Under the pieces are notes generated by a model, which ran no database searches, had not been told where the DNA came from, and saw only the letters and a program-made list of their open reading frames with translations. From contig CAJNOL010000018.1 of the NCBI GenBank assembly GCA_905250125.1, forward strand, positions 186,001 through 250,000: a stretch of DNA of 64,000 nt. The letters are read 5' to 3'. A program made the translations under genes and the position numbers. The stretch is from Rotaria sordida (lineage: Eukaryota; Rotifera; Eurotatoria; Philodinida; Philodinidae). Below are positions 63,295-64,000 of the stretch, one piece after another. Positions within the stretch are counted from its first letter, which is position 1. Each line of letters starts with the position of its first letter.

Positions 63295-64000
63295 CTATAA
63301 TAAACAAAAAAAGAAGACTAATAGAAATAAAAATAGAATCGAAATAAGGTGACGGAAAAAAGTTTAACAACAAGGTTTTTTTGGGATTTTTATCCTATAG
63401 TGTTAAAGCAACTAGCTTGAATTCAGATAGTGATTTTAATAGCCAATGAAATTTTCTATTTAATACATTCTATATCAGAGTTGTCAGCCCGCTTTGCTGC
63501 TGCCTAGCTTGATCCATTCACTTAGTATTGGATCAAGCTAACAGGCCAAAGTTGTTGGTCTGTGTATAATGTAATATTATATTCCTTGTGATAACTCGAA
63601 ATGTAAGATTTTTTTTAAATTCACTATTTCGTGTAAGAACTTGTCATTATACCATCTTCGTACGAAAACATCAGTCGACCTGGTTTGTCTCGCAGACGCC
63701 TGTTGGTAGCTCTGTTCTATATCAAGAGTTCATAGATAAAATATGATGGCAAGATTTCTAAAAAATACCTGACGCGATAGTTTTCGGATCCCAGAAGACT
63801 ATTTTTTAACAGAACCATTTTGAAGAACACAAAATTTTGAACAAAATGAGAGGTCGCCGCTTTTTGTATCACCTTCACTTAAAAAATCAAATGCATCACA
63901 AAAATTGTAAAAAGGGGATTTATTGTAAAGTTTATTTTTTTCAACGGTTTTTATGATGCATTTAACTTTCGAAGAAAAGAAAAGGTCATTGAAAACGTGG
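63295..64000 (-). other. Probable intron of the TPR gene, with repeat-like DNA
   Basis: At least 700 bp without a recognised exon. It includes a small stem-loop at 63502-63547 and a less AT-rich patch at 63660-63720. Long introns elsewhere in this window hold transposon remnants, and this one probably does too. Confidence 0.4.
63502..63547. repeat. Short inverted repeat
   Basis: TAGCTTGATCCA and TGGATCAAGCTA are exact reverse complements across a 12-base spacer. Flanking GCC and GGC extend the stem after a small bulge. It has no tRNA-like features. Confidence 0.7.

Noticed and set aside
63481-63560. tRNA-like fold around the inverted repeat
   Set aside because: No D-arm, anticodon or T-loop consensus; only a single stem.
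1-64000. CRISPR arrays, bacterial operons, rRNA or tRNA genes
   Set aside because: No regularly spaced direct repeats and no rRNA or tRNA signature seen by eye; a tRNAscan/Infernal run could still find a diverged RNA gene.

Overview
The window is strongly AT-rich eukaryotic nuclear DNA with animal genes. Exons are small and separated by very short GT-AG introns (mostly about 45-120 bp), with a few long introns full of repeats. Gene content (an ETS-type Pointed-domain protein, a nuclear receptor, a PIM-type kinase, RasGRF, an FMNL formin) is metazoan. The compact introns, AT-richness, lone TPR gene end and possible trans-splice acceptors just before start codons would suit a bdelloid rotifer (Rotaria/Adineta type). 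That assignment is inference, not proof.

Layout. 1-2.4 kb: a Pointed-domain protein without an ETS domain (-). 2.4-8.8 kb: degenerate DNA with decayed coding fragments, a 1.1 kb element with terminal inverted repeats and Tc1/mariner-like transposase relics. 8.9-11.5 kb: a divergent nuclear receptor (-), followed by a roughly 870 bp fold-back element at 13.9-14.8 kb. 17.5-18.7 kb: a PIM-like kinase (+). 20.0-20.4 kb: a decayed cysteine-rich gene (-). 22.2-24.9 kb: a four-finger C2H2 transcription factor (-). 29.6-43.0 kb: a complete RasGRF Ras/Rho exchange factor in 30 exons (-). 46.0-54.5 kb: a complete FMNL/FRL formin in 31 exons (-). 59.0-59.5 kb: ribosomal protein S16 (+). 60.6-61.6 kb: an ALKBH2/3-type dioxygenase (+). 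62.9-63.3 kb: the last exon of a TPR protein (-), running off the right end.

The genes do not form an operon. RasGRF (Ras and Rac activation) and FMNL (a Rac/Cdc42-responsive actin nucleator) are adjacent and co-oriented and act in connected pathways, but nothing here shows that this arrangement is functional. All exon chains were joined by hand at GT/AG sites with reading phase checked across each junction; the RasGRF chain gives 1439 aa and the FMNL chain 1051 aa without a stop.

The most notable non-coding signals are: a population of inverted-repeat (fold-back) elements, two of them in long introns; a dispersed repeat family with three copies in RasGRF introns; and a perfect 22-bp-arm hairpin in a RasGRF intron. 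The most notable protein signals are: the Pointed-only protein, the nuclear receptor lacking one zinc ligand, and a PIP-box-like motif at the N-terminus of the AlkB homologue.
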